64,000 bases of DNA, taken from NCBI RefSeq assembly GCF_031082405.1, contig NZ_JAVHJU010000061.1, forward strand, positions 1-64,000, read 5' to 3'. The notes beneath the pieces are model-generated. The model ran no database searches and was not told the DNA's origin. It saw nothing but the letters and a program-made list of their open reading frames with translations. Position 1 is the stretch's first letter, and each line of letters starts with the position of its first letter. The translations under genes and the position numbers were made by a program. Positions 41,554 through 51,200 of the stretch are shown here, in pieces. This DNA comes from Amycolatopsis sp. A133 (lineage in GTDB: Bacteria; Actinomycetota; Actinomycetes; Mycobacteriales; Pseudonocardiaceae).

Positions 41554-44403
41554 ATGAAAGTCCTTACGGTGGATACCGAAGTAAATCCCGAGCACCCCGC
41601 CAGCGGGGCTTCGGTACCGAAGCGTCCCGCCCCTCGGCTCCCCGGTCGCGAGCCCGAACTCGGCCGCCTGACCGGTCTCTTCCCGGTCGTGCTGGGCGGC
41701 ACTTCCGCCACCGCGGTGCTGGCCGGCGAGTTCGGCATGGGCAAGAGCGCCACCCTGCGGACCGCCGCGGCGCTGGCCGCGGACGCGGGCTTCACCGTCG
41801 CGATCGCCACCGGGTCCCGGCTGGAGAGCCACCTGTCCGGCGGGGTCGTCCGCCAGCTGGCCGACGCGCTCGAGGGACCGGGCTCACCGCCGCACCCGCC
41901 CGTCACCGAACTGTGCGGACCGGCGGGCGAGAGCGAAGCGCTCGACCTCTTCTTCCGGATCGTCCGCGACGCGACCGAGCGGGGTCCGCTGCTGCTGGGC
42001 ATCGACAACGTCCACCTCGCCGACGCCTGGTCCATGCGGTGCCTGGCCTACCTCCGCAACCGCGTGCTCGACCTGCCGGTGCTGATCGTCCTGACCTCCC
42101 TCATCGGCCATCCCCCGCACCCCGAGGTCGCGCTGCTGGACATGGTGGGCAGCATGCCGGCCACCATCACGCTGAACGGCCTCGGCGACGCGGCCGCGGC
42201 GGAGATCCTCGGCCTCGCCCCCGGGGAGCTCGCCTCCGCCTGCCGCGAGGCGACCGGCGGCAACCCGGTCCTGCTGCAGGCGCTGCGGCCGCGGCTGCTG
42301 CCCGGCGCCGACCCGCACGAGCTCGGCTCGTCGCTGATCGGGCAGGTGCTCCTCATGCGGATGCAGGAGTTCCCGCACGCGCCGGCCATCCTGCACGCGG
42401 CGGCGATCCTCGGCGAGGACGCCGGCTTCGACCTGCTGGCCCGGCTGGCCGGCGTCGACGAGCTCGACGCTCTGCAGGCGATCGACACGATGGTCCGGCT
42501 GCACGTGCTCGACAACAGCAGCCGGCCGGCGCTGACCTACCCGTTCGTCCGCAACTCCCTGCTGAAGGACATGCCGCAGACCACGCGGGCGGTCAACCAC
42601 TCCCGGGCGGCGAAGCTGCTGGCGGAGGCGGGGGCGCCGCCCGAGCGCGTGGCCGCCCACCTGCTGGAAGCGACGGCGATCCGGATCCCGTGGGCCGTGG
42701 ACGTGCTGCGGCTGAGCGCGCGCGACGCCGTGTTCTCCGGACGGCCGGAGCTGGCCGCCCGGCACCTGCGGCGGGCGCTGGAGGAACGGCTGACGTCCGG
42801 GCGCCGGATGGCCGTGCTGCTGCAGCTCGCGCACGCGGAGTTCCAGTTCGACCCGCCCGGCGCGGCGAAGCGGGTGCGGGAAGCCGTCGACACCGTCGGC
42901 AACCGCGAGACCGCCGCGTTCATCGCGACCGCGATGCTGCTGTCGCTCTGCGGCGGCCAGGACGCCCGGCTCGGGATCAGCGCGGCGGGCCAGATCGCGG
43001 CGCGGCTCGACGCCGGCGGGCCGGACGCCGTCTGGCCGCTGCTGTGCATGACCTACCTCGCCGAGGCCGGCAGCAGGCTGGGCCCGCCCCCGGAGTTCCG
43101 CGACTTCGAGGAGCAGTGGGCGCCGCTGACCGACCCGGCGGCCCAGCGGAGCCGCTCGGCGCTGCTGGCGCTCGACGCCGTCCGCAGCGGCGAGTCCGCG
43201 CAGGACGCCGTCGGCCACTTCGCCGACGCGCTGAGTGCCGCCGGGGACTCCCCCACCCGGAGTTCCCGGGGGCTGAGCGGCGACGACGGCGAGCTGTTCG
43301 AGCAGCACTACTTCTTCACGCTGGCCACCGCGGTGCTCGCGGACGAGCCGGCGCACGTCGACCGGCTGTGCCGGGTCCTCGACGTCGAGCGCGAGCCCTG
43401 GGACGTGCACGTGCCGCACGGCGCGCTGCCCACCCTGGCCCGCGGGATCGCGCTGCAGGCCAGCGGCGACCTGCAGCGGGCCAGCGTGCACTTCGAGTCG
43501 CTGCTGCGCCGGTTCGACGAGCGCGGCGGGACGACGACCTGCCCGGTCGGCGTGCTGTGCGCGGCGAAGCTCGTCGAGTGCTGGGTGGACCTCGGCCGGT
43601 TCGAGGCGGCGACGTCGCTGCTGGACCGGATGGACTTCGTCGCCAGCCAGGGCCTGTTCACCCACACCTACCTGCTGTACGCGCGGGGCCGCCTGCGCGT
43701 CGCGACCGGGTACACCCGCTTCGGGTTCGAGGACCTGCTCAGCTGCGGGCGGCGGCTGGCCCACCACGGCATGCGGTTTCCGGGGTTCGTGCCCTGGCGC
43801 GCGCACGCCGCGCGCGCGGCGCTGGCGCTCGGCCAGACCGACGACGCGGCCCGGCTGGCCGAAGAGGACATCAACGCCTCGGCCCGCTGGGGTGCGGCGC
43901 GGCCGCTGGGCACGGCGCTCACGACGCTCGGGCTGGTCCGCGAGGACGACGAAGCCGAGCGGGCGCTGCAGAAGGCGATCACGGCGCTGCGGTCTTCGCC
44001 GTCGCGGCTGCAGCTGGCGACGGCGCTGACCGAGCTCGGCACGCTGCAGGCGCGGCACGGCCAGTCCGAAAAGGCCATCGAGACGCTGCGGCAGGCGGTC
44101 GAGCTGAGCGAGCAGTGCGGAGCGCGGCCGCTGGCCCGGCGCGCGGCGGAGGAGCTGCGCTCGGCGCGGCGCGCGCTGACCCCGGCGAAGGACAACGAGC
44201 ACGGCCTGACCCGGCAGGAGAACCGCATCGCCGTGATGGCCGCGCAGGGGTTGACCAACCGGGAGATCGCGACGGCCCTGCACTTGACGCGGCGGACGGT
44301 GGAGCTGCACCTCTCGGGGGCGTACCGGAAGCTGGGGATTCCGGGGCGGGCGGAACTCGGTGGTGCGCTGGCGAAGTCGTCGCAGCGCGTGGACGGTCGC
44401 TGA
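41554..44403 (+). CDS. LAL-type LuxR-family regulator
   Basis: This 949-aa ATPase-regulator begins with a nucleotide-binding domain: Walker A GEFGMGKSATL (about 58-68) and Walker B LLLGIDNVHLAD. A long helical TPR-like region (about 350-870) ends in a LuxR HTH (LTRQENRIAVMAAQGLTNREIATALHLTRRTVELHLSGAYRKLGI). Such large regulators (MalT/AlkS type) switch on pathways or antibiotic clusters. It starts 16 bp after the anti-sigma gene and may be co-transcribed. Its target is not evident. Confidence 0.9.
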   Translation: MKVLTVDTEVNPEHPASGASVPKRPAPRLPGREPELGRLTGLFPVVLGGTSATAVLAGEFGMGKSATLRTAAALAADAGFTVAIATGSRLESHLSGGVVRQLADALEGPGSPPHPPVTELCGPAGESEALDLFFRIVRDATERGPLLLGIDNVHLADAWSMRCLAYLRNRVLDLPVLIVLTSLIGHPPHPEVALLDMVGSMPATITLNGLGDAAAAEILGLAPGELASACREATGGNPVLLQALRPRLLPGADPHELGSSLIGQVLLMRMQEFPHAPAILHAAAILGEDAGFDLLARLAGVDELDALQAIDTMVRLHVLDNSSRPALTYPFVRNSLLKDMPQTTRAVNHSRAAKLLAEAGAPPERVAAHLLEATAIRIPWAVDVLRLSARDAVFSGRPELAARHLRRALEERLTSGRRMAVLLQLAHAEFQFDPPGAAKRVREAVDTVGNRETAAFIATAMLLSLCGGQDARLGISAAGQIAARLDAGGPDAVWPLLCMTYLAEAGSRLGPPPEFRDFEEQWAPLTDPAAQRSRSALLALDAVRSGESAQDAVGHFADALSAAGDSPTRSSRGLSGDDGELFEQHYFFTLATAVLADEPAHVDRLCRVLDVEREPWDVHVPHGALPTLARGIALQASGDLQRASVHFESLLRRFDERGGTTTCPVGVLCAAKLVECWVDLGRFEAATSLLDRMDFVASQGLFTHTYLLYARGRLRVATGYTRFGFEDLLSCGRRLAHHGMRFPGFVPWRAHAARAALALGQTDDAARLAEEDINASARWGAARPLGTALTTLGLVREDDEAERALQKAITALRSSPSRLQLATALTELGTLQARHGQSEKAIETLRQAVELSEQCGARPLARRAAEELRSARRALTPAKDNEHGLTRQENRIAVMAAQGLTNREIATALHLTRRTVELHLSGAYRKLGIPGRAELGGALAKSSQRVDGR

Positions 44404-44603
44404 GCCGGGTCCGGTTTGGACTGACTCAGGGCGCTTTCGGACTCCGCTTCGAGCCGGTGCAGCAGCGTCCCGCCGTGCTGGGCGGCACGCACTCGTGGAC
44501 CGCGCGACCGCCGGCGATTCGAGCCTCGCGGTGGGGCGCCGCCCCCCGTCTTCCACGCTACCCGGCGGCACCGGCAAAACCGGGGCGCAGTTAGCGTGAA
44601 CAC
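44404..44603. other. 200-bp gap with a leaderless promoter
   Basis: No gene or clear terminator is visible. A TAGCGT -10 box at 44592-44597 is followed by 6 bases and the GTG of the next gene, so the permease mRNA is probably leaderless. Confidence 0.45.
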
Positions 44604-45845
44604 GTGAACTTCTGGGCAGGCGCGGGAAGCCTGGTGCTGCTGGGCGCGGTCCTGCTCTTCGCCATCGTCCGGCCGCGGGGCCTGCCGGAAGCGGTGGCTG
44701 CCGTGCCGGCCGCCGGGCTCGCGCTCCTGCTGGGCCTGGTTTCGCCGGCCGCGGCCGGGCAGCGGGCCGTGGAAATCCTGCCGACGCTGGGCTTCCTGGC
44801 CGCGATTCTCCTTTTGTCCTTTCTGGCCAGTGTGGCCGGGGTGTTCGCCTGGCTCGGCAACCGGCTCGCCGAGGCGTGCCACGGCAAGCCGCGGCGGCTG
44901 CTGGTGCTGACCTTCGCCGCCGCGGCCGGGGTCACCGCGGTGCTCAGCCTGGACGCCACCGTCGTGCTGCTCACCCCGGTCGTCCTCGCGACGGCGACCA
45001 CCCTGCGGCTCCCCGCCCGGCCGCACGTCTACGCCTGCGCGCACCTGGCCAACTCGGCGTCGACGCTGCTGCCGGTGTCCAACCTGACCAACCTCCTGGC
45101 CTTCGCCGCGTCCGGGCTGACGTTCGCCGGGTTCACCGCGCTGATGGCGTTGCCGTGGCTGGTCACGCTCGCCGTCGAACTGGTGGTCTTCCTGCGGTTC
45201 TTCGCCGCGGACCTGCGGCCGCGCGACACACCGGACCCGCGGCAGCACCTCGAGACGCCGACGTTCGCCCTCGTCGTCCTCGGCCTGACCCTCGCCGGGT
45301 TCGCCGTGGGGCCGCTCGGGCACGTCGAGCCGGTCTGGATCGCGGCGCTGGCGGCGCTGATCCTCGGCGTGCGCGCGCTGGCGCAGGGCAAGATCCGGCC
45401 GCGGCAGCTGGTCACCGAAGCGGCGCCGCAGCTGTGCCTGTTCGTGCTGGGGCTGGCGGTCGTGGTGGAAGCCGTGTCGGAGCACCTCCTCGGCGGCGTC
45501 CTCCGGGACGTCCTGCCGGCGTCGACCGGCCTGACCGACCTGCTGGTGGCGGCCGGGGTCGCCGCGCTGCTGGCCAACCTGGTGAACAACCTGCCGGCAA
45601 CGCTGATCCTGCTGTCCGTCCTGGGCCCGCACCCGGCACCGGGCGTGCTGCTCGCGGTGCTGCTGGGCGTCAACATCGGCCCGAACGCGAGCTACCTCGG
45701 CTCACTCGCGACGCTGCTGTGGCGCCGGACGCTCCCGGCGCCTCCGTCGGGGAAGACGTTCCACGCCCTGGGCGCGATCACCACGCCCCTGTGCCTGGCC
45801 GCGGCGACCGTAGCGCTCTGGCTGAGCCTCAGCTGGGCAGCTTGA
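44604..45845 (+). CDS. ArsB/NhaD-type ion transporter family permease
   Basis: This 413-aa protein has about 11-12 membrane helices and the two matching hairpin blocks of the ion-transporter superfamily: NSASTLLPVSNLTNLLAFAASGL and LLANLVNNLPATLILLSVL, then GVNIGPNASYLGSLATLLW. ArsB-like arsenite or anion efflux is the usual annotation. No arsenic genes are beside it, so the substrate is open. The GTG start follows a -10 box by 6 bases. Its last 17 bp overlap the 3' end of the converging gene. Confidence 0.82.
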   Translation: MNFWAGAGSLVLLGAVLLFAIVRPRGLPEAVAAVPAAGLALLLGLVSPAAAGQRAVEILPTLGFLAAILLLSFLASVAGVFAWLGNRLAEACHGKPRRLLVLTFAAAAGVTAVLSLDATVVLLTPVVLATATTLRLPARPHVYACAHLANSASTLLPVSNLTNLLAFAASGLTFAGFTALMALPWLVTLAVELVVFLRFFAADLRPRDTPDPRQHLETPTFALVVLGLTLAGFAVGPLGHVEPVWIAALAALILGVRALAQGKIRPRQLVTEAAPQLCLFVLGLAVVVEAVSEHLLGGVLRDVLPASTGLTDLLVAAGVAALLANLVNNLPATLILLSVLGPHPAPGVLLAVLLGVNIGPNASYLGSLATLLWRRTLPAPPSGKTFHALGAITTPLCLAAATVALWLSLSWAA

Positions 45846-47571
45846 TCGTCTGGCCCGGGTGCATCGTCGGGCCGCAGTCGTCCAGCGGGCCGCCGAAGCG
45901 GTCCGCCGCCACCGCCGGGATCGTCTTCGCCGCGTACTCCTGGGCCGCCTTCAGCTTGGCCGGGTCGGTCACCGCGTCGCGGCGGACCCAGTCGCCGTTG
46001 CGGAGGCCCTCGATCGGGGAGCTGTAGATCAGCACGTAGTCGCGGTCGAGCCGGGGGTCGAGGGCGATCCCGTTGCCCGCCGCCCACGGGCCCCACGAGT
46101 GGATGAACGTCGGCTTGACCGTGTCGAACACGTAGTCGCGCAGGCCGGCGAGGTCGTTGTCGTGCACCAGGTCGGCAATCGGTTTGTTCACCAGGCCGGC
46201 CATGTCGACCAGCTCGAGCCGGCTGGTCAACGACGAGCCGCCGAGGTCCGGCAGCAGCAGCGACGCCTTCTGCAGGCCGAGGATGTCGGCGTAGGTGTTG
46301 AACCCGCGGCCGAAGCGATCGCCCACCAGGCACGCCGTGATGTTCGGGTTCTTCGCGAACTTGTCCGCCGCGGCCGCGAACCCGATGGCCGACGGGACGA
46401 ACGCGCCGACCAGCACCACGACGATCCCGATGCGCAGCAGCGCCTGCCGGTGGCGCAGCAGCTCACCGGCCGACAGCGTGCCCGCGATGACCGCCAGCGC
46501 CCAGACCGGGCTGGCGAACCGGTGCTGGTACATCCAGTCGGCGACCATCACGCCGTACGCGACGATCCCGAGCCCCAGCGGCACGAGCAGCGCGCTCAGC
46601 GGACGCCGCCACGGGGCCTTGACCAGCGCGAACACGATCACCAGCGCCAGCACGACCACGCCGGCCCAGCCCGCGTAGCCGACCAGCTCGAACGGCCGCT
46701 TCACGGCGTCGAACCCGGGCAGGCCCTGTTGCTTGGCCACCGACGGGTTGGCTAGCAGCCGCCCGAACTCCGTGTACCGCCAGGCGACGTACGCGCCGAA
46801 CGGCACGGCGAACGCCGCCACCGACAGCAGCGCGAGCCGGAAGCTCTTCCAGAACAGCCCGGAACGCAGCAGGAACAGCGCGGCGAGCGGGTACGCACCC
46901 GCGTAGATGAGCCCTTCCGGGCGGGTCAGCGCCGCAAACGCGACCATGACCCCGGACCAGAGCGCCACCTTCGGCGTCAGCAGCACGTCGCGCTTCACCG
47001 AGACGAACAGCGTCACGCCCAGCGTGACGACCGCGAACGCGAACAGCGAGTTCTCCAGGCCGGACACGACCCAGATGACGAACGACGGGATGGTCGCCAG
47101 CGTCAGGCCGGCGATCAGGGTCGCCAGCCACGCGAAGCGGGTGAAGATCTGCTTCGCGGCGATGTAGCAGGCCGTCAGGATGCCGCCGGTGAACAGCAGG
47201 CCCAGCGCCTTCGGGAACAGCACGTAGTCGGGGATCCCGAAGATCTCGCCGTGGTCGAAGAGGCCGACGAGCTTGCCGAGGCCGAGCAGCACCATCCACG
47301 TCGGGTCGGAGAAGCCCTCGACCGGCGGGGCGCCCGGCTGCAGCACCGGGCCGAGGCCGTCGGCGAAGCTGCGGGCGTAGGAGAAGGTGATGGCGGCGTC
47401 GTCGACGATCCAGTGGCCGTAGCGGGTGGCGTGCAGGGCCACCGCCGCGACGCCGGCGAGCACGGCCAGCACCGGCGCCAGCCGTGCGCCCCAGCCGCGG
47501 GTGGCCGTGGTGGTGGCCGGATCCTCGGGGACGTCGCTCGGAGAGGTCTCGGTGAGTGCGCTAGCCGTCAT
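45829..47571 (-). CDS. GT-C type membrane glycosyltransferase-like protein
   Basis: This 580-aa protein has about 10-11 membrane helices and a large C-terminal outside domain. The first loop HWIVDDAAITFSYARSFADGLGPVLQPG carries the Asp pair and layout of polyprenyl-phosphate-sugar-dependent GT-C enzymes, and resembles the start of mycobacterial arabinosyltransferase AftB. A role in arabinan or another cell-wall glycan is plausible in a mycolata relative but unproven. ATG at 47571 is chosen. It overlaps the converging permease by 17 bp. Confidence 0.75.
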   Translation of the reverse strand: MTASALTETSPSDVPEDPATTTATRGWGARLAPVLAVLAGVAAVALHATRYGHWIVDDAAITFSYARSFADGLGPVLQPGAPPVEGFSDPTWMVLLGLGKLVGLFDHGEIFGIPDYVLFPKALGLLFTGGILTACYIAAKQIFTRFAWLATLIAGLTLATIPSFVIWVVSGLENSLFAFAVVTLGVTLFVSVKRDVLLTPKVALWSGVMVAFAALTRPEGLIYAGAYPLAALFLLRSGLFWKSFRLALLSVAAFAVPFGAYVAWRYTEFGRLLANPSVAKQQGLPGFDAVKRPFELVGYAGWAGVVVLALVIVFALVKAPWRRPLSALLVPLGLGIVAYGVMVADWMYQHRFASPVWALAVIAGTLSAGELLRHRQALLRIGIVVVLVGAFVPSAIGFAAAADKFAKNPNITACLVGDRFGRGFNTYADILGLQKASLLLPDLGGSSLTSRLELVDMAGLVNKPIADLVHDNDLAGLRDYVFDTVKPTFIHSWGPWAAGNGIALDPRLDRDYVLIYSSPIEGLRNGDWVRRDAVTDPAKLKAAQEYAAKTIPAVAADRFGGPLDDCGPTMHPGQTIKLPS

Positions 47572-47770
47572 GTCCTCGTCACTGTTCCGCCCGCAGGCTT
47601 CTGCCGGTGGGATACGCGCGAGCCGGCGCCCCCTGAAGTGGGTCGATCTGGTGACCCGCCACCGCGGCGACGCGGTCGAGACACTGTAGCCAATACCCCA
47701 TCCCGGGTCGGCCACGCGTCGGGCTTGAGCGTGATCCACCCCACATTTTCCCTGCTCAGCGCGGCGCCGG

Positions 47771-48979
47771 TCAGGCCAGGTGCGAGGTGTCGTTGGCGAG
47801 GCGGACCGAGGCGTTCCCGTCCGGGTAGAACTCGACGATCGACAGCGACGCCAGGTCCAGGTGCAGCCGGAACAGCAGCTGCGGCCCGGCGTCGAGGCCC
47901 ATCCGGAGCAGGGTCTTGATCGGCGTCACGTGGCTGACCAGCACCAACGTCCGGCCGCCGTGCTCGGCGATCAGCTCGTCGCGGGCCTTGCGGACGCGCC
48001 GGTGCACGACGTCGAAGCTCTCGCCGCCGGGTGGCGGCACGGAGCTGTCGCCCAGCCAGGAGCTGTGGAGCTCGGGATCGCGGTCGGCCGCTTCGGCGAA
48101 GGTCAGGCCTTCCCACTCGCCGAAGTCGGTCTCGATGAGGCCGGGGTGGGTCTCGACGCGCCCGCCGAGCGCGTCGGCGACGGCTTGCGCGGTCTGCTTC
48201 GTGCGCGTGAGCGGCGAGGAGATGATCGGAACGACTCCGCCATCCACGCCATCGACGACCAGGCCCTCGGTCGCGGCCAGCCGCTTCGCCGCCGCGGCGG
48301 CTTGGGCCCGGCCCAGTTCGGTGAGCGGGACGTCGCCGCGGCCGGAGTAGCGCCGCAGCGCCGACATCTCGGTCTGGCCGTGGCGCAGCAGGAGCAGCCG
48401 GGTCGGGGTGCCGCGGGCGCCGGTCCAGGCCACCGCCGCGCGGTCGGGCTTGCGGGTGGGCAGTTGCGGCTTGTCGGCGGCGCCGGTCTTCGCAGCGGCG
48501 GCGCTGCCCGTGGCGGCGCCGGTCCTCGCGGTCTTCTTCCCTGCGGTTCCGGGCCGGCCGGCCGCGGGCTTGCCGGTCGCCGCGTCCATGGCTTCGTTGG
48601 CCAGCCGGTCCGCGTGGGCGTTCTGCGCGCGCGGGATCCACTCGTACTTGACGCGGGAGAACCCGGCGGCCAGCTCCTTGGCCCGCTCGGCCAGCGGCTG
48701 CATGTCCGGGTGCTTGATCTTCCAGCGCCCGGACATCTGCTCCACCACGAGCTTCGAGTCCATCCGGACGTCCACTGTGGACGCTCCGAGCTCGGCCGCG
48801 GCGGCCAGGCCGGCGATCAGGCCGTTGTACTCGGCGACGTTGTTGGTCACGACGCCGAGGCTTTCCTTGCGCTCGGCGAGGACCTGGCCGTCGCTGTCGC
48901 GGACCACGGCGCCGTAGCCGGCGGGGCCCGGGTTGCCCCGGGAACCGCCGTCGGCCTCGATGACGACGTGCGAGGTCAC
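47771..48979 (-). CDS. Bifunctional RNase H / CobC-type acid phosphatase
   Basis: This 402-aa protein joins an RNase HI domain (about 5-140; ADGGSRGNPGPAGYG, NNVAEYNGL, RMDSKLVVEQMSG) to a histidine-phosphatase domain (about 200-400; LLLLRHGQTE and LVSHVTPIK). A Lys/Ala/Thr linker joins them. The same fusion is Rv2228c, which acts as RNase H and alpha-ribazole phosphatase. GTG overlaps the zinc-ribbon gene stop (GTGA). It removes RNA from RNA-DNA hybrids and serves cobalamin assembly. Confidence 0.93.
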   Translation of the reverse strand: MTSHVVIEADGGSRGNPGPAGYGAVVRDSDGQVLAERKESLGVVTNNVAEYNGLIAGLAAAAELGASTVDVRMDSKLVVEQMSGRWKIKHPDMQPLAERAKELAAGFSRVKYEWIPRAQNAHADRLANEAMDAATGKPAAGRPGTAGKKTARTGAATGSAAAAKTGAADKPQLPTRKPDRAAVAWTGARGTPTRLLLLRHGQTEMSALRRYSGRGDVPLTELGRAQAAAAAKRLAATEGLVVDGVDGGVVPIISSPLTRTKQTAQAVADALGGRVETHPGLIETDFGEWEGLTFAEAADRDPELHSSWLGDSSVPPPGGESFDVVHRRVRKARDELIAEHGGRTLVLVSHVTPIKTLLRMGLDAGPQLLFRLHLDLASLSIVEFYPDGNASVRLANDTSHLA

Positions 48980-49713
48980 AGACCCGACTCCAGGGTCCGG
49001 ACCAGGATCGCGCCGCAGTTCTCGCACTGGATGACGTCGTCCTCCGGCGCGGCCTTGATCTCGTTGACGGTGTTGCGGTCCAGCTCCAGCTGGCAGGCGC
49101 CGCAGCGGCGGGCGCGCAGCAGCGCGGCCCCGATGCCCTTGTGCTCGCGGACCCGCTCGTACAGCTTGAGCAGCGGCTCCGGGAAGCGCGGCAGCAGCTT
49201 CACGCGGTCTTCGTCGCGGCGCGCGCGGGTCGTGTCGAGGTCCTTGAACGCCTCGTCGCGGCGGGCGATCGCGGCGGCGACCTCGGCCTCGGCCTTGTCG
49301 ACCTCGGCGCCGGTGCGCTGCGCGTCCAGGCCGAGGGCCTCGCGCTGCTCCATCAGCTCCAGCAGGTCGTCTTCCAGCGCCCGCTGACGGCGTTCCAGCG
49401 ACTGCAGTTCGTGCTCGATGTCGGTCATCTGCTTCGAGTTGACCGAGCCGGAGGCCAGGAGCTTGCGGTCGCGTTCCTCGCGGGCGCGCACCGACTCGAT
49501 CTCCTTCTCCTGCCGGGCGATCTCGCGGTCGAGGTCGGAGGCGGCGGTCTCCGCCGAAACGAGCGCGTCGCGGCGCTCGCGGGCGGTCTTCTCCCCCGCG
49601 TCGATCTCGGCCAGCTCGGGCAGGGTGCGGCGGCGGTGCGCGGTGCGCGAAAGCTCGGCGTCCACCTTGGCGAGCTCGAGCAACTGACGCTGCACGGCGG
49701 GTTCGGCCTTCAC
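48976..49713 (-). CDS. Coiled-coil zinc-ribbon protein (Rv2229c type)
   Basis: This 245-aa protein consists of a long coiled coil (about 10-175, strong Glu/Arg heptads) and a C4 zinc ribbon (CGACQLEL and CENCG, near 203-237). Helices resemble FlgN-like or RNA-decay adaptor proteins of the family. It sits between Nif3-like and RNase H genes, as in mycobacteria, suggesting a shared nucleic-acid role. Nine bases separate it from the Nif3-like gene. Confidence 0.88.
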   Translation of the reverse strand: MKAEPAVQRQLLELAKVDAELSRTAHRRRTLPELAEIDAGEKTARERRDALVSAETAASDLDREIARQEKEIESVRAREERDRKLLASGSVNSKQMTDIEHELQSLERRQRALEDDLLELMEQREALGLDAQRTGAEVDKAEAEVAAAIARRDEAFKDLDTTRARRDEDRVKLLPRFPEPLLKLYERVREHKGIGAALLRARRCGACQLELDRNTVNEIKAAPEDDVIQCENCGAILVRTLESGL

Positions 49714-49722
49714 GGTGCTCCT

Positions 49723-50544
49723 CTAAATCGATGTGCGCTCGGCGCGGACGGTCCACGGGTCGGTGCACCGCGTGGAGACGCAGGTGTCGACGTTACCCGC
49801 AAACGCCTGCGCCACGACCGCCGAGGCTTGCCCGCACCAGGGCCACTCGCTGGCCCAGTGGGTCAGCCCGACCAGTGCGGGCACCGGCCCGCGGCCCGCG
49901 AGGTGCTCGCCGGCGGGGTGATGCCGCAGGTCGGCGGTGACGAAGGCGTCGACCCCGGCCGCGGTGGCCTGCTGCAGGTAGGAGTCCCCGGCGCCGCCGG
50001 ACACGGCGACGGTGCGGATCGGGCGGTCCGCCTCGCCCGCCCCGAGCACGCCGGGCACGGTGGCGGGCAGGGCGTCGGCGACGCGCCGGACGAACGCCGC
50101 GAACGGCTCGGGGGCGGGCAGTTCGCCGATGCGGCCGATGCCGGTGACGCCGTCGTCGTTCGGCGCCAGCGGGCCGGTGACGCGCAGCCCGATCGCCGTG
50201 GCGAGCGCGTCCGAGACGCCGGGGTCGGCGGAGTCGGCGTTGGTGTGCGCGCAGTAGAGGGCGATGCCCGCGCGGATCATCCGGTGCACGAGCGCGCCTT
50301 TGGCGGTGTCGGCGGGCACGCCGTGCACACCGCGCAGCAGCAGCGGGTGGTGGGCGACGATCAGCTGCGCGCCGAGTTCGACGGCTTCGCCGACGGTCTC
50401 GGCGACGGGGTCGACGCAGAACAGCACCCGGCTCACCGGTTCGGCGGGATCGCCGCAGACGAGGCCGACGGCGTCCCACGACTCGGCGAGCGCGGGCGGG
50501 TAAGCCTGTTCCAGCACGGAGATGACTTCGGAAAGGGCGGGCAC
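49723..50544 (-). CDS. Nif3-like dinuclear metal-centre protein
   Basis: This 273-aa protein belongs to the Nif3/YbgI family: ESWDAVGLVCGD, LIVAHHPLLLRG (metal-binding His pair), YCAHTNAD and the C-terminal VTADLRHHPAGEH block. Biochemical role is unsettled (possible GTP cyclohydrolase or NAD-related). GTG at 50544 is preferred; an ATG at 50577 would overlap the start of the divergent chorismate mutase gene. No strong ribosome-binding site is visible. Confidence 0.88.
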   Translation of the reverse strand: MPALSEVISVLEQAYPPALAESWDAVGLVCGDPAEPVSRVLFCVDPVAETVGEAVELGAQLIVAHHPLLLRGVHGVPADTAKGALVHRMIRAGIALYCAHTNADSADPGVSDALATAIGLRVTGPLAPNDDGVTGIGRIGELPAPEPFAAFVRRVADALPATVPGVLGAGEADRPIRTVAVSGGAGDSYLQQATAAGVDAFVTADLRHHPAGEHLAGRGPVPALVGLTHWASEWPWCGQASAVVAQAFAGNVDTCVSTRCTDPWTVRAERTSI

Positions 50545-50561
50545 GCGGTGATTTTCGCATG

Positions 50562-50567
50562 TACCGT
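50562..50567 (+). promoter_or_regulatory. -10 box of chorismate mutase gene
   Basis: TACCGT fits TANNNT and lies 8 bases before the ATG at 50576, with no ribosome-binding site between. The transcript is probably leaderless or nearly so. Confidence 0.45.
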
Positions 50568-50575
50568 CCGGGGCC

Positions 50576-51157
50576 ATGCGCCTTCGGTCCTGGCTCGTCA
50601 CGGTGACGGCGGTCCTCGCCGCGTCTCTGCTCTTCGCCGCCCCTGCTTCGGCTTCCGGTCCGTCGCTTTCCCGGACGGCTCTGTGGCGGCTCACGGACTT
50701 GGCGGCGGACCGCGTCGCGATCGCCGACCAGGTGGCGGCGGCCAAGTACGGCACCCCGTCGCCGATCGACGACCCGGTGCGGGAGCAGCAGATCTACGAC
50801 TCGGTCGCGGCGCGGGCACCCCAGCTGGGCCTCGACCCGGCGGACGCGGTCCGGTTCTTCCGCGCCCAGATCGAGGCGAACAAGCTGGTGCAGCGCGGCC
50901 TCTACGCGCGCTGGGCCGCGCACCCGGCGGAGGCGCCGTCGACCCGCCCCGACCTCGCGCAGATCCGCCCGGTGATCGACGGGCTCAACACGGGATTGCT
51001 GACGGAACTGGCGGCGACGACGCCGGTCCGGGAGGCCCGCGCGTGCCCGATCCGGCAGCGGGTGACGGCGGAGGTGGCGGAGGTCGTCCACCGGTTCGAC
51101 GCGCTGCACAGGCGCGCCCTCGGCGAAGCGACTTCGGCGACCTGTTCAGCGGATTAG
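50576..51157 (+). CDS. Secreted chorismate mutase (AroQ-gamma)
   Basis: This 193-aa protein has a Sec signal (LRSWLVTVTAVLAASLLFAAPASASG) and an all-helical AroQ domain of the gamma subclass: RLTDLAADRVAIADQVAAAKYGTPSPIDDPVREQQIYD (catalytic Arg/Lys helix) and FFRAQIEANKLVQRGLYARW. Two cysteines (ARACPIRQ and ATCSAD) could bridge, as in the exported M. tuberculosis enzyme Rv1885c. It converts chorismate to prephenate outside the cytosol for unknown reasons. It is an insertion relative to the mycobacterial gene order. Confidence 0.88.
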   Translation: MRLRSWLVTVTAVLAASLLFAAPASASGPSLSRTALWRLTDLAADRVAIADQVAAAKYGTPSPIDDPVREQQIYDSVAARAPQLGLDPADAVRFFRAQIEANKLVQRGLYARWAAHPAEAPSTRPDLAQIRPVIDGLNTGLLTELAATTPVREARACPIRQRVTAEVAEVVHRFDALHRRALGEATSATCSAD

Positions 51158-51200
51158 GGGCGCCCCGGCGGCACCAGGCCGCCGCGGGCGCCGGGTGCGG

